DNA of 64,000 nucleotides. It comes from Alphaproteobacteria bacterium PA4. Lineage in GTDB: Bacteria > Pseudomonadota > Alphaproteobacteria > Sphingomonadales > Sphingomonadaceae. Each line of letters starts with the position of its first letter. Position 1 is the stretch's first letter. Under the pieces are notes generated by a model. The model ran no database searches, was not told the DNA's origin, and saw only the letters and a program-made list of their open reading frames with translations. A program made the position numbers and the translations under genes. The stretch covers positions 1 through 64,000 of the forward strand of contig NKIQ01000003.1 in NCBI GenBank assembly GCA_002256005.1, in the 5' to 3' direction. Shown piece after piece: positions 44,986 to 55,106 of this stretch.

Positions 44986-46407
44986 TTGACAAATTCGCCC
45001 GCCTCGCCGCCTGACGCGACGCCGCTCGACAGCGGTGGGCGCAAGCTGTTTGCCGGCGCCCGCATCCGCCGCATTCGCAGCAGCCGCGGCCTGACACAAA
45101 CCCGCATGGCCAATGACTTGGGCGTGTCGGTCAGCTATCTCAACCTCATCGAGCGCGACCAGCGGCCCTTGTCGGCCGCCTTTCTGCTGAAGCTCGCCGG
45201 CAGTTACGACCTTGATCTGAAAAGCCTGACCGGTGGTGACGGCAGTGACATCGCCGAGGAATTGGTGCGTGTTTTTACCGACCCGCGCCTCATCGGCATC
45301 GATGTGCCGCGCGCCGAGCTGCGCGAGCTGGCCGCCCGCTCCCCCGGCGTCGCCCAGGCGCTGCTGCGCCTCGCCGCCAGCACGCCGGCCAGTCCCGCCA
45401 CCGAGGAACGGCCCGGGCCGCTGGATGCCGTCGTCCGCATGATCGGCGAGGCCGGCAATCATTTCCACGCCCTCGACCTTGCCGCCGAGGCGCTCGCCGA
45501 TGAATTGCGCCAGTCCGGCCCCGATCTCAACGCCGCGGTGGTCGAGCGGCTGCGCATCCGTCACGCCATCACCGTGCGCGCCATGCCGGTGGAGGTGCTG
45601 CCCGGCGCGCTGCGCAAGCTCGATCTGCACGCCCGGCAATTGCAGCTGTCGGAATCGCTGGACGCCGCCTCGCGCGGTTTTGCGGCCGCCGTGCAGCTGG
45701 CGCTGATCGAGCTGAAAAGCGTCATCGCCGACACCATCGCCGGCCATGGCATCAGCGATCCGCTGGCGGTGCGCGCCGCGACTGTCGCGCTCGGCAAATA
45801 TGCCGCCAGCGCCATCCTGATGCCCTATGCGCGCTTCCTCGCCGCCTGCGAGGCGGTGGGCTATGATGTCGAACTGCTGCAGGCACGCTTCGGCCGCGGG
45901 CTGGAGCAGGTGGCGCACCGGTTGACGACGCTGGCCCGGCCCGGCGCGCGCGGCATCCCCTTTTTCTTCCTGCGCATCGATCGCGCCGGCACCATTTCCA
46001 AATCCTTCGCCCCCGCCGCCTCGCCGATTCCGCTGCGCGGCGGCTGCGCGCTCTGGGCGCTCTATTCGGCGTTCGACCACCCCGGCGAAGTGCGCCGGCA
46101 ACTTGTCGAAATGGAGGACGGCCATCGCTACCTCACCATCGCGCGCACCGTGCGGCCGGTGGCGGCACCCTGGGGCAGCCCGCGCGCCGAATTCGCCATC
46201 GGGCTGGGCTGTGACGCCCGCCATGCCGCAGCGCTGGTGTGGAGCGCCGGGCTGGACCTGAACGGCCCGGCTGCGCCCATCGGCCCCGGCTGCACCGCCT
46301 GCCACCGTGCCGCCTGCCGCCAGCGCGGCCTGCCGCCGGCCGGCGCCCACCTTGCCTTTGATGAACGTCAGCGCGGGCTGACGCCATTCCGTTTTACCGA
46401 GGATTGA
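44986..46407 (+). CDS. Short-chain-fatty-acyl regulator, RamB/ScfR family (XRE + DUF2083)
   Basis: 473 residues if TTG 44986 is the start. There is no ATG before the conserved region and a GTG at 44935 is also possible, so the start is uncertain. N-terminal XRE HTH (GARIRRIRSSRGLTQTRMAN, LGVSVSYLNLIERDQRPLS), a middle IrrE/ImmA-like region lacking an obvious HEXXH, and a C-terminal cysteine-rich DUF2083 end (GPGCTACHRAACRQRGLPP). In other bacteria such proteins sense short acyl-CoAs and control aceA/aceB or prp genes. Here it lies between them and 4 bases from aceB, so the assignment is strong. Confidence 0.88.
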   Translation: MTNSPASPPDATPLDSGGRKLFAGARIRRIRSSRGLTQTRMANDLGVSVSYLNLIERDQRPLSAAFLLKLAGSYDLDLKSLTGGDGSDIAEELVRVFTDPRLIGIDVPRAELRELAARSPGVAQALLRLAASTPASPATEERPGPLDAVVRMIGEAGNHFHALDLAAEALADELRQSGPDLNAAVVERLRIRHAITVRAMPVEVLPGALRKLDLHARQLQLSESLDAASRGFAAAVQLALIELKSVIADTIAGHGISDPLAVRAATVALGKYAASAILMPYARFLAACEAVGYDVELLQARFGRGLEQVAHRLTTLARPGARGIPFFFLRIDRAGTISKSFAPAASPIPLRGGCALWALYSAFDHPGEVRRQLVEMEDGHRYLTIARTVRPVAAPWGSPRAEFAIGLGCDARHAAALVWSAGLDLNGPAAPIGPGCTACHRAACRQRGLPPAGAHLAFDERQRGLTPFRFTED

Positions 46408-46411
46408 GAGG

Positions 46412-48001
<1,590 letters not shown>

Positions 48002-48008
48002 GCCCTGA

Positions 48009-48089
48009 TCCTCCCTCCCCGTTGACGCTTCGCGTCGCCTACGGCTGCGGGGAGGGCGACTCGGCGCCAGCCGAGCGGGGTGGGGGTAC
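48009..48089. repeat. Interrupted half copy of the GGGAGGG repeat
   Basis: CCTCCCTCCCCG is separated from GCGGGGAGGGCGACTCGGCG by 24 inserted bases (TTGACGCTTCGCGTCGCCTA...), themselves palindromic (GACGC/GCGTC). Only one side of the large element is present. Confidence 0.75.
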
Positions 48090-48131
48090 CTGCACCTGGT
48101 TACGGAAGGAGCAACCGCGCCCAAGGCGCTT

Positions 48132-48221
48132 CGTCATGCTGAACTTGTTTCAGCATCCATCGCGCTGCGGGAACGCGTGTTCCGTCGGCAAGATGGATGC
48201 TGAAACAAGTTCAGCATGACG
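48132..48221. repeat. 29-bp perfect inverted repeat
   Basis: Arms 48132-48160 and 48193-48221, starting CGTCATGCTGAACTTGTTTC, are exact reverse complements with a 32-base centre. This is a further intergenic repeat family. The 322-base gap after aceB contains only this and the interrupted element. Confidence 0.9.
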
Positions 48222-48323
48222 ATTCCGCTTAAACACAACTGGCTCTAGGTTGTGGACTCATAAAGCGATGGGTCCGCTTCCGCTCCAGTTGCGGACATAC
48301 GACGAGTGCAGCATTCTCGCTGT

Positions 48324-48512
48324 ATGAGCAGCCAGTCGAATGATAACACGCCCTATCTTGCCATTACCATCGCGACGGCGACGGGCTTGATCGTTAAAGA
48401 TTTTGTGACGGACGCCGGATACTCCCTTTCAATTTCGTTTGTCTTGGGACTTACAACCGGTCTTGCAGTTGTTGCAGTCGGTGGCTGGTTACGCCGAAAA
48501 ATGCGCGAGTAA
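48324..48512 (+). CDS. Small two-helix membrane protein, unknown
   Basis: 62 residues from ATG 48324 (a start at 48306 adds six residues). Two hydrophobic segments (YLAITIATATGLIV and SLSISFVLGLTTGLAVVAVG) and a basic end WLRRKMRE. Composition is less GC-rich than the neighbouring genes and no ribosome site is convincing. May be a recent arrival or not a gene. Confidence 0.4.
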   Translation: MSSQSNDNTPYLAITIATATGLIVKDFVTDAGYSLSISFVLGLTTGLAVVAVGGWLRRKMRE

Positions 48513-48637
48513 CAGAACGTCAGCTAGCCACCACTTATATCCATTCTCAGTTCGGCTCGGCTACGGCGGCTAACGCTCCACTTGTGGACGTTCAGGGCAG
48601 CACGCACAAACCCGAAAGCCGACGATCAATCGCGTCA

Positions 48638-48958
48638 TTATCGGGTGAGGACAATCCATACAGCAGGTATGGCGATAACGACAAGATAAGCCACGAGACT
48701 GATAGTGCGCTGGCGGTGTTCGTGTAGGGTTGCCCACATGAAGACAGAAAGGGCAACAATCGGAACTACGACAATTGCGGCAAGCAATCTAGGCGCGGCG
48801 AGCAGATCGCTACCCATAGCGCTGCTGACCATTACTCCGATCATTGAGAGCATTATCACTGAGACTGCACAGAAAGCAGCACAGCCCTTGGCAACTCTAC
48901 GCGGGCGATCGTCTGCAGCCACTTGTTTAATGTAGCTTGACCCGGCGTTGATGTCCAT
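48638..48958 (-). CDS. Small membrane protein, unknown
   Basis: 106 residues with three hydrophobic segments (GCAAFCAVSVIMLSMIGVMV, LLAAIVVVPIVALSVFMWA, ISLVAYLVVIAIPAVWIVL). Not recognised. Lies in the same AT-richer patch (48222-49090) as the 48324 ORF, which sets both apart from the core genome. Confidence 0.5.
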   Translation of the reverse strand: MDINAGSSYIKQVAADDRPRRVAKGCAAFCAVSVIMLSMIGVMVSSAMGSDLLAAPRLLAAIVVVPIVALSVFMWATLHEHRQRTISLVAYLVVIAIPAVWIVLTR

Positions 48959-49100
48959 GTCCGCTATCAGCGCTTCGCGTCCAGAAGCCGACCGTCAATT
49001 ATCCACCAATTGCAGACGTCCCCGCTCACGGGTTCACGACCTGACCACAAGTCATCATGAGAGGGATTTGACATGACGCCCTCCCGATAGGGGAAAGGCC

Positions 49101-51110
49101 TCAACCCTGTGGTTTCGCCGGCGTGTCCTGCAGCGTCTGGTCCAGCCATTTGTCATCGAGCTTCGCCGGGGCGTCCGTCGCCGGCGCCTGCCCGTCCGGC
49201 AGCGGCTGGCCGTCGGGGCCGAGGACGCTGCCCGCCGGCGGGGCCTGATCGAGGCCATAGACCTGGTCGTCCGGCTCGATGATCTGGGTGCCGTCGTCGA
49301 GCTGGGTGACCAGCGGTGCCGGCGGGGTGCCGCCGACGGCGCGGGCCATATAGGCGGCAAAGGCGCGCGCCGGGGCGCGGCCGCCGGCGAGGCCGGTCAC
49401 GGCGCGGGCGTCGTCGCGGCCCATCCAGACGCCGGTGGTCAATTCGCTGGTGAAGCCGATGAACCAGCCGTCCTTGTTGCTGCTCGTCGTGCCGGTCTTG
49501 CCGGCCAGCGGCCGGCCGATCTGCGCCGCCTTGGCGGTGCCGGTCTCGACGGCGGCCTTCATCAGCTCGGTCATCTTGGCGGCGACGAACGGCGCAACGA
49601 TGACGCGGGCCGCCTCCGGCTCGCGCTCATACAATATCTTGCCTGATCCGCTGGTGATGCGGCTGATCGCCCAGGGCCGCGCCTCGACACCGCCATTGGC
49701 GACGGCGGCATAGGCCTGGGTCATTTCAAGGAGCGTCACGTCCGACGCGCCGAGTGCCATCGCCGGGCGGCGATCGATCGGCGTGGTGATGCCGAAACGG
49801 CGGGCGACATCGGCGACCGTGTCGAAGCCGACGCGTGACGCCAGCTCCACCGCCACCGTGTTGATCGACAGCGCAAAGGCGTCGCGGACGCTGACCGCGC
49901 CCAGGAAGCGGCCATTGCTGTTCTTGGGGCTCCAGTTGCCGATGCTGATCGGCTTGTCCTCCATCATCTCGTCGGGGGAGACGCCATCCTCCAGCGCCGC
50001 CGCATAGACGAAGAATTTGAAGGCGGAGCCGGGCTGGCGGCGGGCGGCGACGGCGCGGTTGTAATTGCTGCGCACATAGTCGTTGCCGCCGACCATCGCC
50101 TTGACGGCGCCATCGCGGGCCAGCGCCACCAGCGCGCCCTGCGCGCCCGCCGGCGTTTCGGCGGCGAGCGCCGCTTCGGCATAGCGCTGGCCGATGGGGC
50201 TGAGCGTCGTCGTCACCTGCAGGGGCTCGACGCTTTCGTCGGTCAGATTCTCGACCTCGGCCAGCACCCAGTCGGTGAAATAGCGCACGCCGGCGGCGCG
50301 TTCCTGCGGCGCGAAGCGCACGCTGGCCGGATCGGCTGTGGCGGCCTCACCCGGTGTCACCGCGCCCGAATCGACCATGGTGGTGATGACGGTGGCGGCG
50401 CGGGCGCGGGCCGCCTCGGCATCGGCGCTGGGGGCATAGCGCGACGGCGCCTTGACCAGCCCGGCGATGACGGCGGCTTCTTCAAGGCTCAGCGTCGCTG
50501 CCGAATGGCCATAGAATTTGCGCGACGCGGCATCGATGCCATAGGCGCCGCCGCCGAAATAGACGCGGTTGAGATAGAGTTCGAGCAGCGCTTCCTTGGT
50601 GAACTTGCGCTCCAGCGCCAGCGCCAGCACCAGCTCGCGCAGCTTGCGGTCATAGGTCTTGGTCGAGGTCAGGAAGACGTTGCGCGCCAGCTGCTGGGTG
50701 ATCGTCGAGGCGCCCTGCACGCTGCGGCCGGCGCGCAGATTGACGACAAAGGCGCGGACGACGCCGATCGGATCGAGGCCGGGGTGGCTGTAGAAGCGCC
50801 GGTCCTCCACCGCGATCATCGCGCTGGTCATGGTTTTCGGAATGCGCGCGAACGGCAGCCATTCGCCATAGCTGGGGCCGAGCGAGACCAGCACGCTGCC
50901 ATCGTCGCCGCGGATTTCGACCGACTGGCCGTTGGGCGACCGCATCATCTCGTCAAAGCTGGGCAGTGAGGAATAGGCGATGGCGACAGCGCCGGCGGTG
51001 ACCAGGAACAGCAACAGGCCGAGGATCAGCGCCGATTTCCAGACAAAGCCGAACAGCCGGCCGAAGAAGCCGGGTTTGGGTTGCGCTCGGCGGGACGGGG
51101 GAGGGGCCAC
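49101..51110 (-). CDS. Class A penicillin-binding protein (PBP1A type)
   Basis: 669 residues. Cytoplasmic Pro/Arg start, one membrane anchor (SALILGLLLFLVTAGAVAIA), GT51 glycosyltransferase with catalytic Glu in VEDRRFYSHPG and QGASTITQQLARN, then transpeptidase with SxxK Ser in RQPGSAFKFF, SIN, and KTGTTSSNKDGWF. Polymerises and cross-links peptidoglycan in the periplasm. Shorter than PBP1A of enteric bacteria (no OB-like insert) but complete for alphaproteobacteria. C-terminal tail is Pro/Asp-rich. Confidence 0.95.
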   Translation of the reverse strand: MAPPPSRRAQPKPGFFGRLFGFVWKSALILGLLLFLVTAGAVAIAYSSLPSFDEMMRSPNGQSVEIRGDDGSVLVSLGPSYGEWLPFARIPKTMTSAMIAVEDRRFYSHPGLDPIGVVRAFVVNLRAGRSVQGASTITQQLARNVFLTSTKTYDRKLRELVLALALERKFTKEALLELYLNRVYFGGGAYGIDAASRKFYGHSAATLSLEEAAVIAGLVKAPSRYAPSADAEAARARAATVITTMVDSGAVTPGEAATADPASVRFAPQERAAGVRYFTDWVLAEVENLTDESVEPLQVTTTLSPIGQRYAEAALAAETPAGAQGALVALARDGAVKAMVGGNDYVRSNYNRAVAARRQPGSAFKFFVYAAALEDGVSPDEMMEDKPISIGNWSPKNSNGRFLGAVSVRDAFALSINTVAVELASRVGFDTVADVARRFGITTPIDRRPAMALGASDVTLLEMTQAYAAVANGGVEARPWAISRITSGSGKILYEREPEAARVIVAPFVAAKMTELMKAAVETGTAKAAQIGRPLAGKTGTTSSNKDGWFIGFTSELTTGVWMGRDDARAVTGLAGGRAPARAFAAYMARAVGGTPPAPLVTQLDDGTQIIEPDDQVYGLDQAPPAGSVLGPDGQPLPDGQAPATDAPAKLDDKWLDQTLQDTPAKPQG

Positions 51111-51187
51111 GGGGGCGGCAGATAGGCGGCAATCGCCGTGGTTACAAGGGCGGGCGCCGGCTGCCCGTCACGGCCTGGCGCATCGCT

Positions 51188-51706
51188 TCAGCCGCTGATC
51201 GCTTCATTGGGGTAGGTGCCCCACAACTGGTTGCGCAGGATATAGCCGGAGCGGCCGCCGTTCGACACGCGGCACCAGACATTTTCGCACAGGGTGATCG
51301 TCACCACCGTGCCGGGCGCGATGCGCCAGGCGATGCGCGACTGTACATCGGGGCTGGTGAACAACGTGCGGGTTTCGCCGATGACAAAGCCGGTGCGGGT
51401 GCCGGTGAGCAGCGCCTTCTGCATCCAGCCCAGCGTGCCATCGGGGTCGCGCACCTGCCGCCACTGCTTGTATTCGCGCAACACCTCCATCGGCAGGCCC
51501 TTGCGCTTGTATTCCCACAGGATCGGGAAACGCTCTTCCGGCCCGGTGCGCATCATCGCCGAATTGGACTTCAGCGATACGAAGCGCGGCACCGGCAGGT
51601 TGGTGGTGCCATCGGGATTTTCGACCGGCTCCGCGGCAGTGGCCGGGCCGGCGGCGGCGGCAAGCAGGATGGCGACGGACAGCAGGAAACACGGGTGGTG
51701 GCGCAT
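51188..51706 (-). CDS. Secreted SH3-domain protein
   Basis: 172 residues. Signal peptide to residue about 24. Two bacterial SH3 units: VSLKSNSAMMRTGPEERFPI...WRQVRDPDGTLGWM and a second with TVVTITLCENVWCRVSNGGR and GYILRNQLWGTYP. Such proteins bind cell wall. Same strand as the PBP gene 78 bases downstream, suggesting a wall role. Confidence 0.9.
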   Translation of the reverse strand: MRHHPCFLLSVAILLAAAAGPATAAEPVENPDGTTNLPVPRFVSLKSNSAMMRTGPEERFPILWEYKRKGLPMEVLREYKQWRQVRDPDGTLGWMQKALLTGTRTGFVIGETRTLFTSPDVQSRIAWRIAPGTVVTITLCENVWCRVSNGGRSGYILRNQLWGTYPNEAISG

Positions 51707-51753
51707 GCGTCATGTCTTGACGCACCCGGCGGCACGGGGCAACCCTGTTTGCC

Positions 51754-52761
51754 ATGGCTGCTGCATCCACCGCCCGTCCCCGCCCCAAGGTCATCGTCAC
51801 GCGGCGGCTGCCGCAGGCGGTGGAAACCCGCATGGCGGAACTGTTCGACGTGACGCTGAACCTGACCGACGAACCATTCAGCCAGGACCAGCTGGCAGCG
51901 GCGGCGGCGAATTGCGACGTGCTGGTCGGCACCGTCACCGATCGCATCGACGCGGCGGTGTTTGCCGCAGCGCGGGCCGCGGGTCGGCTGAAGCTGCTGG
52001 CGAATTTCGGCGTCGGCGTCGACCATATCGATCTGGCGGCGGCGCGCGGTGCCGATGTCGTCGTCACCAACACGCCGGGCGTGCTCACCGATGATACCGC
52101 CGACATGGTGATGGCGCTGATCCTCAGCGTGCCGCGCCGGCTGGCCGAGGGTGAGAAGCTGGTGCGCGCCGGCGAATGGCGCGGCTGGTCGCCGACCGGG
52201 ATGCTCGGCCATCGCATCACGGGGAAGCGGCTCGGCATCATCGGCATGGGCCGTATCGGCCGGGCGGTGGCGACGCGCGCCCGCGGCTTCGGCCTCACCG
52301 TGCATTATCACAACCGCCACCGCCTGCCGGCGGAGGTGGAGGGCGCGCTGGAAGCAACCTGGTGGGACAATCTCGACGCCATGCTGGCGCGCGTCGACAT
52401 CATCACCATCAACTGCCCGCACACGCCCGACACCCATCACCTGATCGGGGCGAAGCAGTTCGCGCTGATGCAGCGCCAGGCCTATCTGATCAACGCGGCG
52501 CGCGGCGAGATCGTCGATGAAAATGCCCTGTGCGAGGCGCTGGCCGCCGGCCGCATCGCCGGGGCGGGCCTCGACGTGTTCGAGAACGAGCCGGCGATCG
52601 ATCCGCGCCTGCTGGAATTGCCCGGCGTCGTGCTGGTGCCGCACATGGGCAGCGCGACGTTCGAAGGCCGCCAGGCGATGGGCGAGAAGGTGATCGCCAA
52701 TATCCGGGTGTGGGCGGACGGGCATCGTCCGCCGGATCAGGTGCTGGAGGGGTGGGCGTAG
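51754..52761 (+). CDS. D-2-hydroxyacid dehydrogenase, glyoxylate/hydroxypyruvate reductase type
   Basis: 335 residues. GVGVDHIDLAAARGADVVVTNTPG core, NAD site LGIIGMGRIGRAVATRARGF, catalytic Arg in INAARGEIVDE, Glu in LDVFENEP and His in LVPHMGSAT. A glyoxylate-reducing role would complement the shunt genes upstream. Its TAG stop begins copy 2 of the structured element. Confidence 0.93.
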   Translation: MAAASTARPRPKVIVTRRLPQAVETRMAELFDVTLNLTDEPFSQDQLAAAAANCDVLVGTVTDRIDAAVFAAARAAGRLKLLANFGVGVDHIDLAAARGADVVVTNTPGVLTDDTADMVMALILSVPRRLAEGEKLVRAGEWRGWSPTGMLGHRITGKRLGIIGMGRIGRAVATRARGFGLTVHYHNRHRLPAEVEGALEATWWDNLDAMLARVDIITINCPHTPDTHHLIGAKQFALMQRQAYLINAARGEIVDENALCEALAAGRIAGAGLDVFENEPAIDPRLLELPGVVLVPHMGSATFEGRQAMGEKVIANIRVWADGHRPPDQVLEGWA

Positions 52762-52876
52762 CGCCGCGAGCGCACAGCCACGCTGTGCGCCGACAGGCGC
52801 CAGCCCGGCCAGCGGGGCGCCGCGCGCTCCTGCGCGGCGAACCCGTCTGACGTCAGCGCGGGCTTTGCCCGCGCCC
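52759..52876 (+). repeat. Structured 3' element, copy 2 (after 2-hydroxyacid dehydrogenase)
   Basis: TAGCGCCGCG, hairpin A (52770-52790, 9-bp stem GCGCACAGC with CAC loop), linker CGACAGGCGCCAGCCCGGCC, hairpin B (CGCCGCGC/GCGCGGCG), linker CGTCTGACGTC, hairpin C (GCGCGGGC/GCCCGCGC). Linkers match copy 1 while stems differ, with two compensated pairs in hairpin A. Confidence 0.8.
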
Positions 52877-52902
52877 AAAAAGCCCCAAAACGCCCCATAC
52901 TC

Positions 52903-52926
52903 CCCCTCTCCCGCAGGCGGGAGAGG
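52903..52926. repeat. CTCTCCCGC-family hairpin
   Basis: CCCTCTCCCGC and GCGGGAGAGG around AG. Single-hairpin relative of the 28022 repeat, lying just upstream of the sigma-type promoter at 52955. Confidence 0.7.
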
Positions 52927-52954
52927 AAGAAGAAAGGCAAATTTCCCACCCCCT

Positions 52955-52980
52955 GTAACCGCCCGGTCCACCCCCGCGAA
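52955..52980 (+). promoter_or_regulatory. Predicted ECF sigma promoter of the DUF1223 operon
   Basis: GTAACC (52955-52960), exactly 16 bases, CGAA (52977-52980). The same motif and spacing precede the ECF sigma gene at 56309. It matches the consensus I recall for Caulobacter sigma-F. Predicted transcript start lies about 25 bases before ATG 53013. Confidence 0.75.
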
Positions 52981-53012
52981 CTCTCTGGCATCCCCGCCAC
53001 GAGAGGCACGCA

Positions 53013-53708
53013 ATGACCACGCTCCGCAACCTCGCCGCCGCATTTCTCGCCGCAGCGACCCTCGCCCCGGCCGCACAGGCCGCCGACGCCGCCCATCCGA
53101 TCGTCATCGAACTGTTCCAGTCGCAGGGCTGTTCGTCCTGCCCGCCGGCCAATGCCAATGTGAACGCGCTGGCCGCCCGCCCCGATGTCCTCGCCCTGTC
53201 GTTCGCCGTCACCTATTGGGATGGCCTTGGCTGGAAGGATGTCTTTGCCCAGCCGCAGTTCACCCAGCGGCAGTGGGATTATGCCCGCGCCTTTGGCAAT
53301 GATCAGGTGTGGACGCCGCAGGTTGTCATCAACGGCCGCGCCAACATCACCGGCACCAAGACCCAGCCGCTGCTCGACCTGGTCGCGAAAACCGATCGCG
53401 GCTCCGGCGGCCCGGCACTGGCGCTGGCCGGCAGCGATGTCACGATCACCGGCAGCGCCGCCAGGCCCGCCGATGTCTGGCTGGTGCGCTATGATCCGCG
53501 CAGCGTCGCCGTTTCCATCAAGGCCGGCGAGAATGGCGGTCGCACCCTGCCGCACCGCAATATCGTCCATGAACTGGTGAAGCTCGGCCGCTGGAGCGGC
53601 GGCAACGCCCGCTTCACCCTGCCGGCAGCGCGCACGCCAGGCCTTGCCACCGCTGCCTTTGTCCAGGCCGGCAATGGCGGCCCGATCCTCGCTGCCGTGC
53701 GCGGCTGA
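53013..53708 (+). CDS. DUF1223 secreted thioredoxin-like protein
   Basis: 231 residues. Signal peptide MTTLRNLAAAFLAAATLAPA, then IELFQSQGCSSCPPANANVN, the DUF1223 signature with a CSSC redox pair, YWDGLGWKDVFAQPQFTQRQ and VWTPQVVINGR (cis-Pro). Fold is thioredoxin-like; a periplasmic oxidoreductase role is inferred. Carries a sigma-F-type promoter and is followed 77 bases later by the DAM-repeat gene. Confidence 0.9.
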   Translation: MTTLRNLAAAFLAAATLAPAAQAADAAHPIVIELFQSQGCSSCPPANANVNALAARPDVLALSFAVTYWDGLGWKDVFAQPQFTQRQWDYARAFGNDQVWTPQVVINGRANITGTKTQPLLDLVAKTDRGSGGPALALAGSDVTITGSAARPADVWLVRYDPRSVAVSIKAGENGGRTLPHRNIVHELVKLGRWSGGNARFTLPAARTPGLATAAFVQAGNGGPILAAVRG

Positions 53709-53785
53709 TACCCGCCGCTACCCGCTTTCCCGGCCCGCCGTCGACCGGAATGCCCCCTTCAAAAGACGGCCCAAGGAGACCCGAC

Positions 53786-54037
53786 ATGAAGCTCAAGACC
53801 CTGACCCTGATCGCCGCCGCCGCCCTGCTCGCCGGTCCGCTGCAAGCCGCGCCCAAGTCCGATGCCATGGCCGCCGACGCCATGAAGGCCGATGCGATGG
53901 CCCCGGCCAAGCCGCACGACGCCATGGCCAAGCATGATGCCATGGCCGTTGACGCCATGGCCGCGCCCAAGGCCAAGGCCAAGGCCAAGCATGCCGATGC
54001 GATGGCCACCGACGCCATGGCCGCGCCGAAGAAGTAA
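53786..54037 (+). CDS. DAM-repeat (pentapeptide MXKDX-like) periplasmic protein
   Basis: 83 residues from ATG 53786, with AAGGAG at 53772-53777. Signal peptide MKLKTLTLIAAAALLAGPLQ, then eight DAM units spaced by 1-13 residues (AADAMKADAM, HDAMAKHDAM) and a KAKAKAKH stretch. Resembles the MXKDX repeat family. Rich in Met, Asp, His and Lys, which hints at metal binding; no proof. Probably co-transcribed with DUF1223. Confidence 0.82.
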   Translation: MKLKTLTLIAAAALLAGPLQAAPKSDAMAADAMKADAMAPAKPHDAMAKHDAMAVDAMAAPKAKAKAKHADAMATDAMAAPKK

Positions 54038-54096
54038 CCGCGCCGCCGCTGGCCAGGCCATCCCCCCTGTGCCCGCCAGCGGCTCCTGCGGCGACC

Positions 54097-54132
54097 ACGC
54101 CCGCCCCGATGTGATCGGGGCGGGCGTTTTTT
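54097..54132. terminator. Terminator between the two arms of the sigma module
   Basis: ACGCCCGCCCCGAT, loop GTG, ATCGGGGCGGGCGT, then a T-run. Stem 14 bp, perfect. It stops the DUF1223-DAM transcript; the reverse side lacks a T-run of its own. Confidence 0.92.
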
Positions 54133-54182
54133 GTGGGGTGGTGGGGAGAATGTGGCCCAGGGGGAAGGGCGGAATGGCGCTG

Positions 54183-55106
54183 CTAAATGCTGCGGCGATA
54201 CTGGGTCGGCGTCACGCCCATCGCCTTGCGGAAGCTGGTGGCGAACTGGTTGGGGCTGGCAAAGCCACAGCGGCTGGCGATGACGTGCACCGGCAGGTCG
54301 CTGCCGCGCAGCAGGCGCCGGGCGGCATCGAGGCGGGCGCGCGTCAACCAGGCATGTGGTGGCAGGCCGGTGGCATCGCGGAACGAGCGGCACAGGTGAT
54401 AGCGGCTTAGGCCGGCCACACCGGCGAGATCATCGAGCGTGACGGTCTCGCCTAGATTGTCGGTGATATAGGCCTTCAGCCGGGCAAGCGTGCGCGGCGC
54501 CAGCACGTTGCGAGCGCGCGGGCTGGCAGCGTCCAGAGTCGTCGCACGCAGCACCAGCCGGGTCAGCAGCGCCTCCAGCCAGGAATCGCGCGCCAGCCTT
54601 GCATCGGGGCTGCCGTCCAGCGCCGGGTCTAGCATGGCCTGGAGCAGCGCGCTGACCAGCGGGTCATGCCAGCCGAGTTCGGGCGTCAGGCTGATGGCAT
54701 CGGGCTCGCGATCGAAAACGTCGCGGATTGTCCGGTCCAGCCGGCGTGGAGTTACATAAAGATGGGCATATTCGACGGGCCCTTCCGTCTGCCACAAATA
54801 GCCGGCACCCGCCGGCACCAGGGTGACACTGTGCAGCGCCACATCGCTTTGCCGTACGGCACCGTCGCCGCGACGGGTGACGCGCTTGGCACCGCCCAGA
54901 TGCAGGGCGAGATAGTGATGATCGAGCGGCGGCTGCTGCATCACCGCACCGGTGCCGGCCCAGCGCCGCAACAGACCGCCATCGACGGCCTGGGTCGCGG
55001 GCGGCGTGGTGGTGATGCGCGCCGCCCATTGTTCCGGGGAGTGCAGGAGATCGGCCGAGGGGCCTTCGCTGGCGGTCATGAAGGGAGTGGGGCGCAACGC
55101 GATCAC
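54183..55106 (-). CDS. AraC-family regulator, coupled to the sigma/anti-sigma pair
   Basis: 307 residues from GTG 55106, which overlaps the nrsF stop (GTGA); an ATG at 55079 is the alternative. N-terminal cupin-like ligand domain (LHSVTLVPAGAGYLWQTEG). C-terminal double HTH: LDDLAGVAGLSRYHLCRSFR and VHVIASRCGFASPNQFATSF, ending in FRKAMGVTPTQYRRS. A third gene of this type behind sigma-NrsF is unusual and suggests a second layer of control. Confidence 0.9.
   Translation of the reverse strand: MIALRPTPFMTASEGPSADLLHSPEQWAARITTTPPATQAVDGGLLRRWAGTGAVMQQPPLDHHYLALHLGGAKRVTRRGDGAVRQSDVALHSVTLVPAGAGYLWQTEGPVEYAHLYVTPRRLDRTIRDVFDREPDAISLTPELGWHDPLVSALLQAMLDPALDGSPDARLARDSWLEALLTRLVLRATTLDAASPRARNVLAPRTLARLKAYITDNLGETVTLDDLAGVAGLSRYHLCRSFRDATGLPPHAWLTRARLDAARRLLRGSDLPVHVIASRCGFASPNQFATSFRKAMGVTPTQYRRSI

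Noticed and set aside
44984-44995. CTTGACAAATTC as a -35 box for the regulator gene
   Set aside because: No -10 lies 16-18 bases downstream and the sequence overlaps the likely TTG start codon.
48513-48640. Integron cassette reading of the AT-richer patch (small ORFs plus recurring motif)
   Set aside because: No GTTRRRY/RYYYAAC core pair or paired inner arms of an attC site could be found, and there is no integrase in the window.
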